A stretch of 64,000 bases of DNA from Cyanobacteriota bacterium. Its GTDB lineage: Bacteria; Cyanobacteriota; Cyanobacteriia; PCC-6307; Cyanobiaceae. The translations under genes and the position numbers were made by a program. The notes beneath the pieces are model-generated. The model did not search any database and was not told the DNA's origin. It worked only from the letters and a program-made list of their open reading frames with translations. The DNA lies in assembly GCA_026389335.1 (NCBI GenBank), contig JAPLIB010000085.1, positions 57,977-121,976 on the forward strand, in the 5' to 3' direction. The stretch's first letter is position 1; the number at the start of each line of letters is the position of its first letter. This document shows positions 62,983 through 64,000 of this stretch, piece by piece.

Positions 62983-63738
62983 ATGTCTCGTGCTCTGGTT
63001 GTGGTCACCTGGTGCGGATCGGGCCCGCCCCTCTCCAGGCTCGAGTTGGATGCGGAGCCCGATTTTGAACTGGTCTGCTTTGATTACAGCGGCACGCAGA
63101 CTGTCAAATGGCTACCGGAAACAGGAGTGCGTCTGCTGACTCGAGCAACCGAATGCAAAGGCCAGATCCTGGATGCCCTGGCAGAGACTCTGGCCTCAAC
63201 AGAGGTTGTCTATGACTATATCAGCGTGATCGACGACGATGTTGAGATCAGCTTATCCGCGATCAATCAAGCCTTGCGCATCGGCCGGCGGCTGGGCTTG
63301 CTCACGTTCAGCCCCTCGCTGACAAAGGATTCCCTAGGCTACCACAGCCACATGTTCCAGCGGGAGGGCTTCCTTTATCGCCGGGTGCTGTGGGTGGAGA
63401 TCATGATGCCGTTCATCGCCATGGATTTATTTATGGCTGCGGCCCCCTACTATTCCCTGGCCATCAGTGCCGCCGGGATTGATTGTTTCATATATCCCGT
63501 ATTGGCGCGGCTGTTATCGCTCGAGGGTGGCCATGCCGTGTTCGACTGTGTCGTAGCCGCCCATCGCCGCGAGGTGACGTCTGGCCAACGGCGCTTCTCG
63601 AACGGCTGTACGGCGATGGAGGAAGCCGGGCAGCTGCGTTGGCTGTGTCAACAGCTACTGGCTGAGCAGAAACCCGAACTCCTGCTGGACCGAGACCTAC
63701 GGCTGCTGCTCGGATTGGCTGGCCACTCCTGCGTATGA
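62983..63738 (+). CDS. DUF707-like putative glycosyltransferase
   Basis: From ATG 62983 (MSRALVVVTW) the product is 251 residues. An Asp triad DDD at 84-86 in YDYISVIDDDVEISLSAINQALRI resembles the metal-binding DxD of GT-A enzymes, and the order DDDVEI, LTFSPSLTKDS, YRRVLWVEIMMPFIAMDLFM and GIDCFIYPVLAR follows the DUF707 pattern. It is divergent from the Nif11-glycosyltransferase gene across 95 bp, suggesting shared control and a joint role in glycan synthesis. Confidence 0.65.
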   Translation: MSRALVVVTWCGSGPPLSRLELDAEPDFELVCFDYSGTQTVKWLPETGVRLLTRATECKGQILDALAETLASTEVVYDYISVIDDDVEISLSAINQALRIGRRLGLLTFSPSLTKDSLGYHSHMFQREGFLYRRVLWVEIMMPFIAMDLFMAAAPYYSLAISAAGIDCFIYPVLARLLSLEGGHAVFDCVVAAHRREVTSGQRRFSNGCTAMEEAGQLRWLCQQLLAEQKPELLLDRDLRLLLGLAGHSCV

Positions 63739-63964
63739 CGGCCGCCAACAGGGACAGACTACAAGAGCTGGAAGAACGGGTCTGAGCTGTCGCCGGCTCA
63801 AGCGCCACAATCAGGCGAAGAACATGGTAAAATCATGCTGTTGATTCATATTTGTCCCGGCGTATCCGTTCAGGGGTCGTGATGCTCGCCGCGAACGGTG
63901 GCCCCATTTGAGCCCTTGACGCCAGCTTGAACCCCGGTTGCATTTCAGGTAGAGATCGCCTGCG

Positions 63965-64000
63965 ATGACCATTCCTCCGGCCGGGATTTCAGAAGCAGAC
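63965..64000 (+). CDS. Possible start of a gene truncated by the window end
   Basis: ATG 63965 opens a frame (MTIPPAGISEAD) that runs off the window, 226 bp after the DUF707-like gene. Too little is visible to identify it or be sure that it is coding. Confidence 0.25.
   Translation, partial: MTIPPAGISEAD

Overview
The window reads as a piece of a cyanobacterial chromosome, very probably a high-GC alpha-cyanobacterium of the Cyanobium / freshwater Synechococcus type. This is inferred from photosystem and pigment genes (psb28, gun4, apcF, PAM68-type assembly factor, sipA), many short cyanobacteria-only families (DUF3082, DUF3288, DUF1816), HIP1 octamers (GCGATCGC), strong GC bias, and an unsplit, intein-free dnaE. 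The presence of apcF implies phycobilisomes, which argues against Prochlorococcus. No rRNA operon, CRISPR array or complete insertion sequence was seen. One tRNA gene (Pro, GGG) is present.

Layout. 0-7.5 kb: a two-subunit M16 peptidase pair, sipA, then a tightly overlapping run bioY-lspA-FHA/PBP1-DUF697 GTPase. 7.3-11.5 kb: PLP decarboxylase, tadA, alanine-glyoxylate-type aminotransferase and apcF. 11.6-13.2 kb: glnA behind a near-perfect NtcA-type promoter. 13.3-18.9 kb: methyltransferase, an RsbW-like kinase, gun4, psb28 and two tandem AI-2E/PerM permeases. 18.8-25.1 kb (minus strand): rsmA-ispE-DUF3082-pdhB-secD-secF, a conserved block. 25-31 kb: small exported proteins, yraN, a CDF metal transporter, a GDT1 Mn/Ca transporter and a umuDC operon. 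31-37.3 kb: a GAF-GGDEF protein with a rearranged active site, dnaG, an EamA permease and an antiporter of atypical, more AT-rich composition. 37.3-53.4 kb: ruvA, rpsO, PAM68, dnaE, gatA, a TrmH/SpoU methyltransferase with very long disordered ends, Mini-III, a STAS protein, carA, trpD, a candidate structured RNA upstream of trpD, DUF3288 and an ABC exporter.

53.4-64 kb is the accessory part. It starts with an 0.8-kb gene-free stretch of GATC-rich and 13-14-bp degenerate repeats plus a nested inverted-repeat element. A run of small membrane/exported proteins with msrA and tRNA-Pro follows, and then an export cassette: a C39-peptidase ABC transporter (PCAT), its HlyD partner, a methyltransferase, a glycosyltransferase carrying an N-terminal Nif11-type leader that ends in Gly-Gly, and a DUF707-like glycosyltransferase-type protein. 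My main candidate for an undescribed system is this Nif11-leader/glycosyltransferase fusion next to a transporter of the class that cleaves Gly-Gly leaders.

A second theme is that several intergenic or gene-edge regions carry their own phased 12-15-bp degenerate tandem repeats, one of which forms the N-terminus of UmuD.
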